A DNA stretch of 64,000 nucleotides from Cymodocea nodosa (GCA_036874045.1 CM072335.1:12668001-12732000); one strand, 5' to 3'. Counted from the stretch's first letter, positions 36,072-47,821 are shown. Notes: a model not told the origin generated them from the sequence alone. Made by a program: numbers and translations.

Positions 36072-39000
36072 TAGACTAAAATTTAAACTAGGAGCTTTTA
36101 CCAAAGGAGATAAGAAACTAACCAATATTATTAATAGTTATAAAGTCTTTGGTGATAGAACTGGTATAGGTTTCAACTATGAACCACCAAAAACATATGC
36201 TTCTGTTAATTTTTCAAACAACTATAAAATGGACTATGGAAATGACTATTTGAAAATAATTAATAAAGAAAAAGTTATCTATGTGTTAAAAAGAAATTTT
36301 GTTAATCGAAATAACACATGGATCTCAAAAGAAAATAGATTTCAAATCTTCTCCACTAACAAAAATGGACCCAAGAAAATATGGGTACCAAAGGATGTGA
36401 TTATGACTATTCTTGGAGGTCAAAACTAAAAGATCACGATGGGTGATGGGCAGTGGTGCTTCAAAGCATATGATTGGAGCTAAATCTGTCTTAAAAGATC
36501 TAAAGAAAATTGGAGGAAATGTCAAATTTGGTAATGATCAGAAAGGTAAGATTATTGGTATCAGATCTATTTATGTAAATGATAAAATGATTATAGATAA
36601 TGTTTTGTTAGTTGAGAATTTAGAGCATAATTTAATTAGTATTACTTAGTTAGAAGATAAAGGTTATATGGTTTTGTTTAAATCTAAGAAATGCCTTATT
36701 ATTGATGAAAATTCTAATGAAGTCAAATTTACTGCTCATAGAAGAAATGATGTTTGTTTTCTAAATTTACCTAATGATGTTTCTACTACTGATTCCTGTT
36801 TAATTGCTAATAATTTTGACAATGCATGGTTATGGCATCGTATACTAGGTCATATTCATATGAAGCAGCTAGATAAGTTAGCTAAGAAGAACCTAGTAGA
36901 TGGTTTACCCAATTTGAAATTTAAAAAGGATAAAATCTGTGATGCATGAGAATTGGGAAAACAGAAGAAGAGTTCTTTTAGATCAGGTAAGCAAATTATA
37001 TCTAAAAGAATTTTGGAATTAATTCACATGGATTTATTTGGCCCTACTAAAACAGAAAGTTTAGGTGGAAAGAGATATGTATTTGTTCTAGTTGATGATT
37101 TTTCAAGATATTCTTGGGTAATATTTCTAAGACATAAGAGTGAAGTATTTGAGGAGTTTAAGATCTTTCTGAATCTTGTTCAAAATGAAAAGCAATTAAA
37201 AGTTCAGAAAATTAAGAGTGATCATGGAAGGGAATTTGAAAATGAAAACATGGAAAAGTTCTATCAAGATCTTGGAATAGAACATAGATTTGCTTTTCCT
37301 AAAGCTCCTCAGAATGGAGTTGTAGAGAGAAAGAATAGATCTCTTCAAGAAATGGCTCGAACTATGCTTAATGAAAATAAGGTTGCTTATTATTTTTGGG
37401 CTGAGGCAGTTAGTACTGCATGTTATATTTTAAATAGAGTAACCCTAAGACGAGAAATGAATAAGACTCCTTTTGAACTATGGATGGGAAGAATTCCTAA
37501 AGTTCATTATTTTAAAGCTTTTGGATCAAAATGTTTTATTCTGAATACAAAAGAGAATAAAGATAAATTTGAAACAAAATCTGAAGAAGGTATATTTTTG
37601 GGTTATTCTTCGAGAAGTAAAACTTATAGATTTTATAACAAAATTTCTTTGGCTGTTGAAGAATCTATGTATGTAAATTTTGATGAAGAGCCAAGTAATA
37701 ATTCAAAAGAAATTATTGATACTTCTAATTATGAATGTGATGAATTAAATATTGGAGAATCAAGTACCATGAGTCAAGAAAAAAATGATAACCCTATGAC
37801 TCATAAATTCTTGCCTCAACACCCTAAGGAGTTTATTATTGGTGATATTTCTAAAGGTGTGCAAACAAGATCTGAGATTAATGTATCTGGGTGCTATGCT
37901 TTTCTATCTAAAATAGAACCTAAAAACATTGATGAGGCATTAAATGATGAATTTTGGATTAGTGCCATGCAAGAAGAACTCAATCAGTTTAGAAGAAATG
38001 AAGTTTGGGACTTAGTTCCTAAACCTCAAGATCATTCAATTATTGGCACTAAATGGATATTTAAGAATAAATCTGATGAATCAAGGCATGTAATTAGAAA
38101 TAAGGCTAGACTAGTAGCCCAAGGGTATAACTAGTAGGAGGGAATAGATTTTGAAGAAACCTTTTCTCCTGTAGCTAGATTAGAATCAATTAGAATTTTT
38201 CTAGCTTTTGTTGCTCATATGAATTTTAAACTATATCAAATGGATGTCAAAAGTGCATTTCTAAATGGTTTATTTAAAGAAGAAGTATTTGTTAGGCAAC
38301 CCCCTAGTTTTGTTGATGCAGATTTTCCTGAGCATGTTTTCAAACTGAAGAAGGCCTTGTATGGTTTGAAACAAGCTTTGAGAGATTGGTATGATGGCTG
38401 AAATCTTTTCTGTTAGATAATGATTTTTCTATTGGAAAAGTTGACAATACCTTATTCTTTAAGAAAAATCATCTAGGTTTGTTAGTTGTTCAGATTTATG
38501 TAGATGATATCATTTTTGGAGTAACTAATGAGGATTTAAGTAATAAGTTTGTAGATCAGATAAAGAATCAGTTTGAGATGAGTCTAATGGGTGAGTTGAC
38601 ATTCTTTTTGGGATTGCAGATTAAAAAGTAGAAAAAGGAATTTTTGTATATCAAGAAAAATATACAAAGCAACTTTTAGAAAAATTTGGAATGAGTAACT
38701 GTAAGTCCTCAGGCACTCCTATGAGTTCATCAATTAAATTGGATAAAGATGAATCTAGACCAACTGTTGATATTACAAAATATAGAAGAATGATAGGTTC
38801 TCTTCTTTATTTAACAGCTTTTAGACTTGATTCATGTTCAATGTTTGTGCCTGTGCTCGTTTTCAAGCTCAACCAAAAGGATCTCACTTATCTATAGTTA
38901 AAAGGATAATGAAATACTTGCAAGGAACTTCAAATTTTGGTTTAATGTATTCTAAGGATAGCAATTTGGATCTAATTGGATACAGTAATGCTGATTATGC

Positions 39001-39445
39001 TAGATGCAAATCTGATAGAAAGAGTACTAGTGGAACTTGCCAACTGTTTGGTAGTTCATTAATTTCATGGTTTAGTAAGAAGTAGAATTGTGTTGCCTTA
39101 TCAACTATTGAAGCTTAATATGTTGTTCCTGCCTTATGTTGTGCACAAATTCTTTGGATGAAACAAACTATGAAAGATTATGGAATTATATATGGAAAAA
39201 CTCCTATTAATTGTGACAGTAATAGTGCAATAAGTTTGTTAAAGAATCCTGTGCTGCACTCTAAGGCAAAACATATTGAGATAAGACACCATTTTTTAAG
39301 AGATAATGTTATGAAGGATAATATTGAGCTGAATTTTGTTTCTACTCATAAGCAGCTGGCAGATATATTTACAAAACCTCTTGAAGAAAAATAGTTTATC
39401 AAATTGATAAGAGATTTAGGTATATGTTGCCTTAATGATTTCTAA
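36072..39445 (+). pseudogene. SireA pol: gag tail, protease, integrase, RT, RNase H
   Basis: After the Tork-N gap the gag tail continues (36072-36430). The protease core is GSGAS at 36449-36463, where the catalytic Asp is replaced by Gly. GAG-pre-integrase WLWHRILGH (about 36830) has a stop (36947-36949) at the last Cys of its zinc site. The integrase frame 36953-38134 holds HMDLFGPT, SDHGREF and NGVVERKNRS, covering the three acidic catalytic residues. RT has YVDD at 38497-38508. RNase H runs from about 38950 to 39445, ending LNDF and TAA. Apart from short pieces (36229-36429, about 38690) the fragments keep one frame and are divided by stop codons. Related to SIRE1/Maximus-type copia elements. 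Confidence 0.92.
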
Positions 39446-41058
39446 GCATTACCTACTCTCTTTTTTTATCTTCTTCTTTTTTTCAATATTTAATTCACCA
39501 TCTTATTTTCTATTATTTGTTTATATTGAGTTATTTTGATGATCTACTTCAGTTTAATTCTTATATTGAGTTATTTCTTGAGAATATTTACAAATTCTTA
39601 TTTTTCAAACTTTAAAACAAAAACAAAACAACCAACACTCTTCATGGGATTTTCTACTGAGTTTATAAGTTACAATGATTTCATACATCTATATTAAAAT
39701 CAACTCATATTAATTCACAAAATTATTGAAGGTTTCAGCTCCACAAATAGAATAATGCCCACATGACAATTAGAATGGGGATCTAAATCTGAAAAATAGC
39801 CAAGTTACCTTATTAATTTAGTGATTGTATTCCTATTTGCTAGACTGATTGTTACATGATTAGATAATTTAGAGGTATTTAATATGTGAGGGTGAAAAAT
39901 AAGGAAAAGTGGTTGGAAGCAATAAGACTCAAGATATTTAACCTGACCTTATCCAAATGTTTTTAACTTTCTACACTTTCCCATTTTCTGTACTATCAAA
40001 GTGATTGCCATTATAAAAAAAAAAAAAAAAATTGGAATGTTTGTTGCAAAGAGAAACCAACACCAATCATGTCAAAAAAAAAAAAACTCCGATTATGGCT
40101 ATGCAGTACTAACAATTTCATAATTCTCAAAGATCTTTTTTTCCTCTTAGTTAATTACATAACAAACATTGTTAAGGGAAAATATACCTTGGGGTTGTTC
40201 ATGGAAATTTAAAACTAGTTGGAGAGAACATATTAAATAATTCTAAATTTTTCTATTCTAAAAACATTAAGTTATAATACCGAAGTTTATGAAAATTGAT
40301 TTTTTTAAGGTTAAAAGGTGAACCATAGGATTAAGTTCTTATGCTAAGTGAAATGCATTATTTAGCTAAAAACATTAAGTTATAGCATTGAAGTTTATGA
40401 AAACTAATTTTTTTAAGGTTAATAAGGTGAACCATAGGATCAAATTCTTATGCTAAGTGAAATGTGTTATTTATCTTAATGTGGAGCCTTGAATATTTCA
40501 GTAATCCTCACAAAAAATATATATATATATATATAATAATAATAAAATAAAAATAATAAAAATAAAAATAACCATATAAATTCAACAACAAAAACATTTC
40601 TTGCTGATTTTTCTTATTCAAAAATTCAGGGGGAGTTTATTTTTGTTGCTATTTCTGTTTTTCTCAATTTTAAGCTCTGTTACTTTCTTGGTTAGCATAT
40701 TTTTAGAGGGAGTTTTTTATTTTTTTCTTTCTTTCTTTGCCGAGATAAGTGTTAGGAAGTCTTTGGAGAGTTAGCATATTATCTTAAGGACTTTTTAGAT
40801 AGTTAAGTATGTAACTATCTGAAAAATCGTTAGTTTCGGCAAGTTCCTGTCTTGTGACCTAAGTTTATTTTTTTTTCGGATTGTTATCCTATAACTATTC
40901 GAAATTCTCTTTCTTTTCGGTAAGTTAAGCCTCTAACTCACCAATCTCTAGAACTTTTTGATATTTATATGCTTTTGGAGGGTTATCTTCTCACTCTATC
41001 TCAACCTTCCGATTCTCAAACATTTCGTCTACCTCATTTTTTTCGTGTCTTCTCCTTC
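39446..41058 (+). other. SireA region between pol and the extra 3' frame
   Basis: Non-coding and AT-rich. It has a poly(A) run (about 40013-40030), a second A run (40075-40085) and an AT/AAT/AAAT simple repeat (40507-40570). A near-repeat of about 75-80 bp lies at 40260-40350 and 40370-40465 ('aaaacattaagttata', 'ggttaa..aggtgaacca(t)agga', 'cttatgctaagtgaaatg'). Hairpin words like those of the LTR occur at 40785-40960. Confidence 0.75.
40785..40970 (+). promoter_or_regulatory. LTR-like hairpin cluster upstream of the SireA 3' frame, with a TATA-like word
   Basis: Three inverted repeats of the LTR type: TTTTTAGATAGTTA with TAACTATCTGAAAAA, TTCGGATTGTTA with TAACTATTCGAAA, and a weaker TTTCGGTAAGTTA unit. 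TATTTATA lies at 40962-40969, about 90 nt before the ATG at 41059. Promoter function is inference only. Confidence 0.4.
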
Positions 41059-43122
41059 ATGGCTTCGTTTGGACGATTTTTTTCCCTCTCTCAACAAGAG
41101 CAAGAATAGAGGATTCAAATAATGGCACAAGAACTCCAAACAGGTATGACAAATCTTTCTCCTACAAAAGCTCAACTCATTATTTCTATCGAAAAAGAGG
41201 TCATTGATATTGAGTTAGTTTATGGAACCTCAGAAATAGTCACTTGTTTCTTGTGTTTGGAGAAGCAATTGTTTGTTCTTCATAAATATCGTCCTATTAG
41301 CAACTTTGATAAAAGTGGACAGCAATTGAAAACCAAAAAGCGAGCCTCAAAGAAATAATCAACCAACACTACAATTGACAATAAGAAATAGAAGACCAAG
41401 TCTACACGTTCTTCACAGTGTAGTAAGACACCTTCTCTTACTACTAGGGTTTCTAAGGATTCTTCCTCGGATGATAAAGAAATATTTACTGCTAAAGTTA
41501 ACTCCCTAGAACCTCAGTTTAAATCTGTTTATGAGGCTTATGTTAGTCAATTTTTGAGTACTTCTGAGGATACTAGGGTCTCTAAGAAACGTGCATTGCA
41601 TATGGCCCTACAATTACAAGATACTTTACTAAAGAGGAGAAATTAGGTTTTACTCAATCGACTCAGTGAGCAACTAGGAATTAAAATTCAAAAGCCTACA
41701 GAACTTGCTTGTTATCATGATTTTTCTAATATGGCAGATAAGAAGAAATCAGTGGCTAAACCTGAATTCTTTTTACCCAAGAAAGGAGTTGATTTCAAGC
41801 ATGTGGTTGGCAGATCATATCTTCAAATTCCTGATATTAGTATTGGCACTTTAAACCAAATTGCTCCTGATCCTCCTCGTTTGATTTCTTCACCTCCTCA
41901 ATTTTTGCTTACAGCTTCAATATTTCCTCTTCCAACCACAAAACTTATGTATTCTAGGAGAAGAAAAAAATTTCTTTTCTCTCATCCGAAGGTTAGAAAC
42001 AGACAATCTAAATTTCTATAGGCATCACCTCCTCCTAGCCCTCCTCAAGATCATCCTAGTTTATCAGATGAAGAATCTCATCCAACTCCTTCTCCTCCAC
42101 CTATTGCTAATAAAGTCATTGGAGATCAGGAGGTGCAATCAAAATCTTCTTCTAATATCCCTACAGATGTCTATTATTTCAGATCTACTACAGTTAGGGA
42201 TCTCTTTTATAATAAATATAAAGAAATGAAAATTGTTTACAGTAGACCTGTAAATTTTCAAGGAATGGATACAATTCACCATCTGCTCAATAATCAAGGG
42301 CTTTTAGGTTTTATTTCTACTTCATCCAGATTATCAGTTTTTGAAGACCTAATTCCCATTTTCTACTCCAATCTTGAGATTTTTCCTCATTATTTTCTTC
42401 TACATCTACCCAACCAAATAATAAGAATTGATGAAGAATTTTTGGAGACCCTTTTTGGCATATCATCTACTAGTATAAACATTTCTCTTTCTTCTTTAGA
42501 ATTGGGTTGGAAGGAACATGAAATGAATAAATTGGTTGGTAAATCACTTAGCAGAAATTTCAAATTGGTTAAGCAAGCAGATCTTCATGGTTTGGCTCGA
42601 ATGATTGCCACCATTCTAACTTGCTCTATTTTTCAAAAAATTGGACATGTAGATGAACTGGAAAGAAAGGTTTACTAAGCCACTTATGCTGTGATGGCTA
42701 GTATAAAGGTTAACTAGGCAAAAATAATTATTGTTCAGATATCTCATCTGCAAAGTTTTTTGTTTTATAGAGACTTCATTTTCAATCTAATGACTAGATA
42801 TGTTGATTTGTCGGGCAAACCTCTAAAACTGATTAAAAGAAGAACACTACAGTTAAAGGATCTTTAGAGAATGTCTTCTACAGATCCTATAGAGGTGTTT
42901 ACTCCTGTTCAACCTTTTGCTCATTAGAGTCCTCCTCATCCACCATCTCCATCTCTAGCTCCTCAGGAACATCAAACCCTAGCAATTGACAGTTTTGTTA
43001 CCCTCTTAAAACAAAATGAGCTTCTACTTCAACATAATCAGATGCTTTTGGACCAAGTAGCTCATTTAGAACAACTTCTAAGGGAGAGGAATGCTTTAAT
43101 TCAAGCTTTGTTACAAAAATAG
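41059..43122 (+). pseudogene. SireA extra 3' reading frame (between RNase H and 3' LTR), full-length but with in-frame stops
   Basis: From ATG 41059 to TAG 43120-43122 a single frame of 687 codons is kept without any net shift, broken only by stop codons (about ten, for example 41107, 41356, 41389, 41644, 42019, 42676, 42715). Parts: a polar N-terminus (MASFGRFFSLSQQEQE), a Lys/Ser-rich middle, a Pro-rich segment (PPPSPPQDHP), a globular core from about 42165 to 42850 (VYYFRS, VNFQGM, PIFYSNLE, FLETLFGIS), a second Pro-rich segment, and a Leu/Gln/Glu heptad tail (42985-43119) that looks like a coiled coil. The core is homologous to the SireC frame at 62430-63170. It sits where Sireviruses may carry an env-like frame, but I see no signal peptide or membrane span. 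The core recalls the retrotransposon-associated 'putative plant transposon protein' family; that is from memory and unverified. Confidence 0.78.
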
Positions 43123-43317
43123 TCAACTGATCCTTAGTCTTTTTGTTTTCTTTTGATGTAATTTTCTTTGTTTGTTTCCCTTTGTATCCATCTTGTTTCT
43201 TACTTCTCATCAATGCAATTACATTTTATTTATCTCATTGTATCTTTTAATAAATTTCTCCACTTTTTAATTCTAACAAAGGAAGAGAATATATCTGTTT
43301 ACAGTTTTGTCATCATC

Positions 43318-43331
43318 AAAAAGGAGGAGAT
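43318..43331 (+). promoter_or_regulatory. SireA polypurine tract
   Basis: AAAAAGGAGGAGAT directly before the 3' LTR; matches the AAGGGGGAGAT type seen in SireC. Confidence 0.9.
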
Positions 43332-45060
43332 TGTTAGTTCAATTATTTTTATCAATTAATTTTGATGATGAAAAATGTGTGGTTTAATTAATTCTGCAAT
43401 AATTTTAGCAGTCATTTTACTAGAATGAAAATTGTCTAATTGCTATACACTTAGAACTTTTTAAATTAAATTTCGACAGGTTGTTATTTCTACAGTGAAT
43501 TGATCGGAGAGTTAATATATAAGTCATCGAACAAAACAAGACAAATCGAATGGTTAAGCTTCTCTCTAGGCTTTTCAAACAGTTATATCAGTAGCTATCC
43601 GAAAAGTGTTTATCTTCGGTGAGTTAAGTCTTTTTATGTTCGGATATATTTTTTATGCTAAGTATTCAAAATCCCTTCTATTTCGGATAGTTAAGGGTTT
43701 TCATTCTGGATAGTTAGTTGTTTCTCTGATTTAATGTATTTTCAGTTACTTTCTTCTGAAAGACACGTGTCAGTCTCTCATCGCTTGACTTAAGTGACTT
43801 TTCGGAAGGTTACGTTGTAATTATCCAAAAACTCTTAAGAATCGGAGAGTTACCTTCAATAAGTATCCGAAATTGGTTTTAAGCTTCGGATAGTTAATTT
43901 TTTATTTATTTCTAACTTAAGTGACTTTTCGGAAGGTTACCTGTGTAACTATCTGAAATGACTTAAGGTTCGGAGAGTTATCTTTTATAAGTATCTAAAA
44001 CATGTTTTCTCTATTGGATAACTTATTTTTAATATTTTATGATGTTTTAGAAGGACACGTGTTTCAATTTTAACACATGACTTAAGTGGCCTTTCAGAAT
44101 GTTAGTTCTATCTATCTGAAATGATTTTGAGTTTTGGCAAGTTATCTTGATAAGTCTCTGATTTTCTAAAAGTCTTCGAAGATTTTATTTTTACTGAATC
44201 TGCAACTATTATTAATTGACTAACTATTGTGGTAAGATATCTTTTGATTGCAGATCTCGACTTTATTATGATTGAAGGTTGCTGAAAATGAAATTACTAC
44301 ATAAGGCATCTGACCATTTCAGAATTCTTTCCATCTATACAAATCTCGAAGGAAGAATAAAAAGGATTTGGAGAAAACTGAAACAAAAACACAGAATTTT
44401 TCAACACTCGAAAGGAGAAATTGACTGCTCAACAATTCTACAAACATTCTGAAGATTTGTCTGCAACAAAGTCTAGAAGATCAAAAGCTACAGATCAATC
44501 AAGAATTCTCCTCAGAGCTTTATAAATCAAATCTTCATAAGAGTTGACCTTGTGTTGTGTGTCTTTTTCATTTTGAGTTAGTGACTCCTAGTTTTAAACT
44601 ATTTTCTCGTTTGCTTTAAAACCCTAACTCACAAGGGTGTTGTGAGTATACCTTCACAAGGTCGGGGCCTTGGTGAAGAGAGTGAAGTGTGATACTTCAC
44701 TTGCTCAAGATTGGGGTCTTGAGTACACAAAGTTGGTGCTTTGTGTGAGGTTTTTGTTTAGCCTTTAAAAACATCTGTAAGGTTGTTGCTTAGCCTGCAA
44801 AAGCAACTTGTTTAGGGTTTGTGCTTTGCCTTAAAAGTATTTAGTGGAATTCTCAAGGTTATGGCTTTGAGGAGTGGACTACCCAGTTTAGGGAACTACT
44901 ATAAATCCTTTGTCTTTTAATTTCTGCACTACATTTTGTTATTTCAAAATCAATTAATTAGGATTCATTAGTGTCAACAGCTTCCGAAAATTTTAAAAGC
45001 AAAATGAACTTTATTAGGATACTATTCACCCCCCCTCTAGTATGCCATTCTATCCTTTCA
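43332..45060 (+). repeat. SireA 3' LTR (1729 bp)
   Basis: Aligns end to end with 24973-26702. It holds composite motifs at 43763/43786 and 44055/44078, identical in spacing to the 5' LTR. It is followed by TCACC and then GyR-B sequence. Confidence 0.95.
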
Positions 45061-46301
45061 TCACCACCATTGATATGAATGAAGGAAATCCAATCGATCA
45101 TTTAGGTAGTAGTTACTATTGAAAGAAATATAAAAAGAAGAGAAGAAAAATGAAGAAAGTGTGTGTAAAGGTGGAGAACTGTGCTAACTACAGGAAGTGT
45201 CGAAAGTACCCTGAAGCTCCACAACACCACCACAATCACCAACCATCGAAGGTCTGTGAGGATACTTTCTAGATGTCAAGTTGATTCCGAGCCAAACACT
45301 GACTGACAACCACTGTGAGGAGTGATCATGTCACGGGAAGGGAAGTCATTTTTACTAAGCATTAACTCATATCTCAAGAGATCGTAAAACCTCTAGCCTT
45401 GGTTTTAGGTTGATGCCAATATACTGAAGAGGAGATCAACTTACAAGTCTCGGTTCGTGATTTTATAGGGAGAGGATGTGTAATTGTAAGTGATTAAGTT
45501 TTCAATGATGTAATCACGTTGCATCTAGTGACAGAAGTTCTTACTATCGATAGAGAATTTTTACATTTCACATTTCGTTCATTTTCAAAAACATATCAAA
45601 ACAAAAATACAAAAAACTACTTATTTGCATTTATAGTTAGTATTTATGTGTTGTATTGTTTATTTTGTATCGTGACTAATGTTATCATTGTCAGTATTGT
45701 GAATGTTTCATATTTATTTGATTTAGAAAATAGAAGAAAGTTTTATTGATTATTGAAATTGATTCACATAGAATAGTCAAAAATCTTAATGGTTATTGTT
45801 CGAAATATCTAAATGTTAGTATTGATTAATGATAAATCTCAGATTAACTAACATTAAAAAACTTAATTGATGTCATTTACATTCTGTGGAACCACCCAAT
45901 GGATGGCCAAATTCCTTTATGAATAGCAAAAATTTAATTGGAAATTACTAGGTAGGCTCGTGAAGCTAACTTAAGTCTACAAGGATAATTCGTTGAATTA
46001 ACTATAAATCAACGGAGAACTTAATTGAACACATATAAAACTCTAGTTATAAAAATCAAAATAGTACATTATTCTTACTCAATCTTTGTGGGATCGACAT
46101 ATACTTGCACACAAATACAATAGACACTGTGTACTTGTAATTAAAATACAAATTGGACTTAATAGCTAATTTGTGTGAAAAGTTGTTTGTTTACTTTTAA
46201 AAGAATTTATTAATATAAGCATAAAAACAAATCAAACAAGTTTTCTAGCACCGTTACTAGGAAATAGACAAGTTTTTTGATTTAACTTTTCACAATAAAC
46301 A
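45061..46301 (+). repeat. GyR-B 5' LTR, second part
   Basis: Resumes at TCACCACCATTGATATG, the point where copy D reads ATCACCATCATTGATATG (about 49274). It ends AATAAACA, which aligns with the CA end of solo copy C. A primer-binding-site-like word (46245-46261) lies inside the LTR. Confidence 0.85.
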
Positions 46302-46308
46302 AGTTTTC

Positions 46309-46328
46309 TAACACCATTGCTAGGGATT
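46309..46328 (+). promoter_or_regulatory. GyR-B primer-binding site candidate
   Basis: TAACACCATTGCTAGGGATT resembles the TGGCGCCGTTGCCGGGGA-type site of Athila/Tat gypsy elements; the changes are mainly C to T or G to A. Confidence 0.65.
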
Positions 46329-46402
46329 GAAAAGCTAAGCAACTGTAGTGCTGTTTTGTTTTAATATCAGAGGGAGTGTTGTGTATTTTTATATTTGAGA
46401 AT

Positions 46403-46525
46403 ATGGCATATGCTTATGCTCAAAAAATTTTGAAACTTGTAGTTAGTATATGTGAATTTTGCAATTTGGAAGGTCATGACATTGCTGATTGTTTGAAACT
46501 AAGACAATTGCAGATTGTTAGATAA
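46403..46525 (+). pseudogene. GyR-B gag fragment with CCHC zinc knuckle
   Basis: A 40-codon frame from ATG 46403 contains CEFCNLEGHDIADC (46451-46492), an intact C-x2-C-x4-H-x4-C knuckle of retroviral nucleocapsid type that binds RNA. It ends at TAA 46525 just before SireB begins at 46541, so most of gag is missing here. It shows that GyR is an LTR retrotransposon with coding content and not only a solo LTR family. Confidence 0.6.
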
Positions 46526-46540
46526 CATGAACAACAAATG

Positions 46541-47807
46541 TGTTAGGAATTTTGTTTTGATGATAAATGCTTTATTAAAGTTTATAAATAAGTCTAAATA
46601 ATATTTTCTAAGTATAATAGTCATGTAATTAAATATTGACAAGTTATCAAAAAGTTTCATTTAAAATTTCGGATAGTTAACTTTCGGATAGTTAGATTTT
46701 CAGATAGTTAAACTTTTGGATAGTTAACGTTTCGATTTAGTCAAAGAGTTAGGCTAAAAACTCGTATAATTAAGTTATCTACATGTGTGTTTTTAATGTT
46801 TTAAGTTGTCACGTGTTTTCCATGTGTGTGCGGTAATGAAAATCGGAGAGTTAGATAACTATTCAAGTTTTTATATGCATGGATAGATAACTATTCGAGT
46901 TTTATAAAATGGCTAACGAACAGATAAGTTTTCTTTGTTCAGTCACATATTTTGTAGGTGCAAAAACTCGAAGAGTTACAAATAAGTGTTCAAGTTTTTA
47001 CAATACTTAAAGGATAAGTGTTCAACTAAAATGAAGACTTAGAAGATATTTTACAAATCACCAAGACGATAAAGTTTCGGTTCATCTACAAATGGAAATT
47101 GTGGAAATTCAAAATGATAGTGGAGAAAGTGGAAATTCAAAATGATAGTGGACATAGTGGAAATTCAAAAAGATAGTGGAAATCGTGGATAATTTGAATT
47201 TGAAATTAGTACGTGGATTATGGATTATGGATTATGGATTGAGTGAATGAACATGCTGAACGTGAAGTTAGAGTTTAACTACTAAAAATAGAGGGTATGA
47301 GCTGCATTACAAGGATCCTGATCTCATTCCCTAATCACAAACTGAAAGATCAAGTTTGAATATTCAATCCCAATCTCAAATATCAAATCTAAATATTCAA
47401 CTACTTATCAAAACCAGAAAAATTCTCTAACATCAAAAGAAGTTTGAAATTCCAAGCAATTTCAGAAAAGAAGCTGCAAATGTAAGAAGTCTAGAAATTC
47501 GACGATTGGAGAAGAGATACAGAAGTTGAGCAAAAAGAAGCTACGTGCATAAAGATCAAGTTTCATACAATTCGAAATTAGCTTTGAATAAGGACTTCAT
47601 TTTCTATTTGAATTGTATATCAGACATTATTGTATCAAAATCGACAAGAAGAGAATTGAGCTAAAAAGAAATTGTAAATTCTTTATTTAAAGTTTATAAA
47701 GAATAGAATTTTATTTACGAGTGTTTTGTACTCTTGTTTTATCTGCTAATAATATTAATTACTAAAGACACAATTCACCCCTCCTCTTGTGATACAACGA
47801 TCCTACA
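46541..47807 (+). repeat. SireB 5' LTR (1267 bp)
   Basis: Begins TGTTAGGAATTTTGTTTTGATGATAA and ends GATCCTACA. It contains four TTTCGGATAGTTA-type words in a row (46668-46740), a run of three near-identical units of about 30 bp ('gtggaaattcaaaatgatag', 47099-47190), and short GGATTAT repeats near 47215. Confidence 0.88.
47099..47190. repeat. About 30-bp tandem repeat, three units, in the SireB LTR
   Basis: Units share GTGGAAATTCAAAA(T/A)GATAG with small differences. Purpose unknown; probably replication slippage. Confidence 0.8.
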
Positions 47808-47809
47808 AC

Positions 47810-47821
47810 TAGTATCAGAGC
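47810..47821 (+). promoter_or_regulatory. SireB primer-binding site
   Basis: TAGTATCAGAGC, one base from the initiator Met type (TGGTATCAGAGC), two bases after the LTR end. Confidence 0.88.

Larger units (their letters stand above)
24973..45060 (+). mobile_element. SireA: Sirevirus-like Ty1/copia element, 20,088 bp including two nested insertions
   Basis: LTRs 24973-26702 and 43332-45060 begin TGTTAGTTCAATT and end CCTTTCA. Flanks are TCACT (24968-24972) and TCACC (45061-45065), and removing the element rejoins GyR-B sequence that is continuous in copy D near 49274. Internal order: initiator Met primer-binding site, gag, protease, integrase, RT, RNase H, then a 3.9-kb 3' region with one more long frame, a polypurine tract and the 3' LTR. 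Without the GyR-C and Tork-N insertions it would be about 12.3 kb. The LTRs differ at about 11 places in the first 150 bp, so it is not recent. Confidence 0.93.
24112..46540 (+). mobile_element. GyR copy B: Ty3/gypsy-like element, 5' LTR split by SireA, internal part cut by SireB
   Basis: LTR halves are 24112-24972 and 45061-46301 (about 2.1 kb once the interrupting element and one target-site copy are removed, the size of solo copy D). After the LTR come 7 nt, a site like the Athila/Tat primer-binding site (46309-46328) and a short frame with a CCHC zinc knuckle. The 'tgggatcgac..tacttgcacacaaatacaat' wording near the LTR end (46090-46125) is typical of gypsy elements of the Athila/Tat/Ogre group, from memory. 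The rest of the element should lie beyond position 64000. Confidence 0.75.

Noticed and set aside
40507..40570. AT/AAT/AAAT simple repeat considered as a scaffold-attachment or origin signal
   Set aside because: Plain microsatellite in retroelement spacer; no supporting feature.
45519..45749. Open frame with hydrophobic residues in GyR-B, considered as a membrane protein
   Set aside because: Lies in the LTR; the matching stretches of copies C and D are not open, so it is chance.
46440..46500. Zinc knuckle first taken as a copia nucleocapsid
   Set aside because: It lies before the SireB LTR and after the GyR-B primer site, so it belongs to the gypsy-like element.
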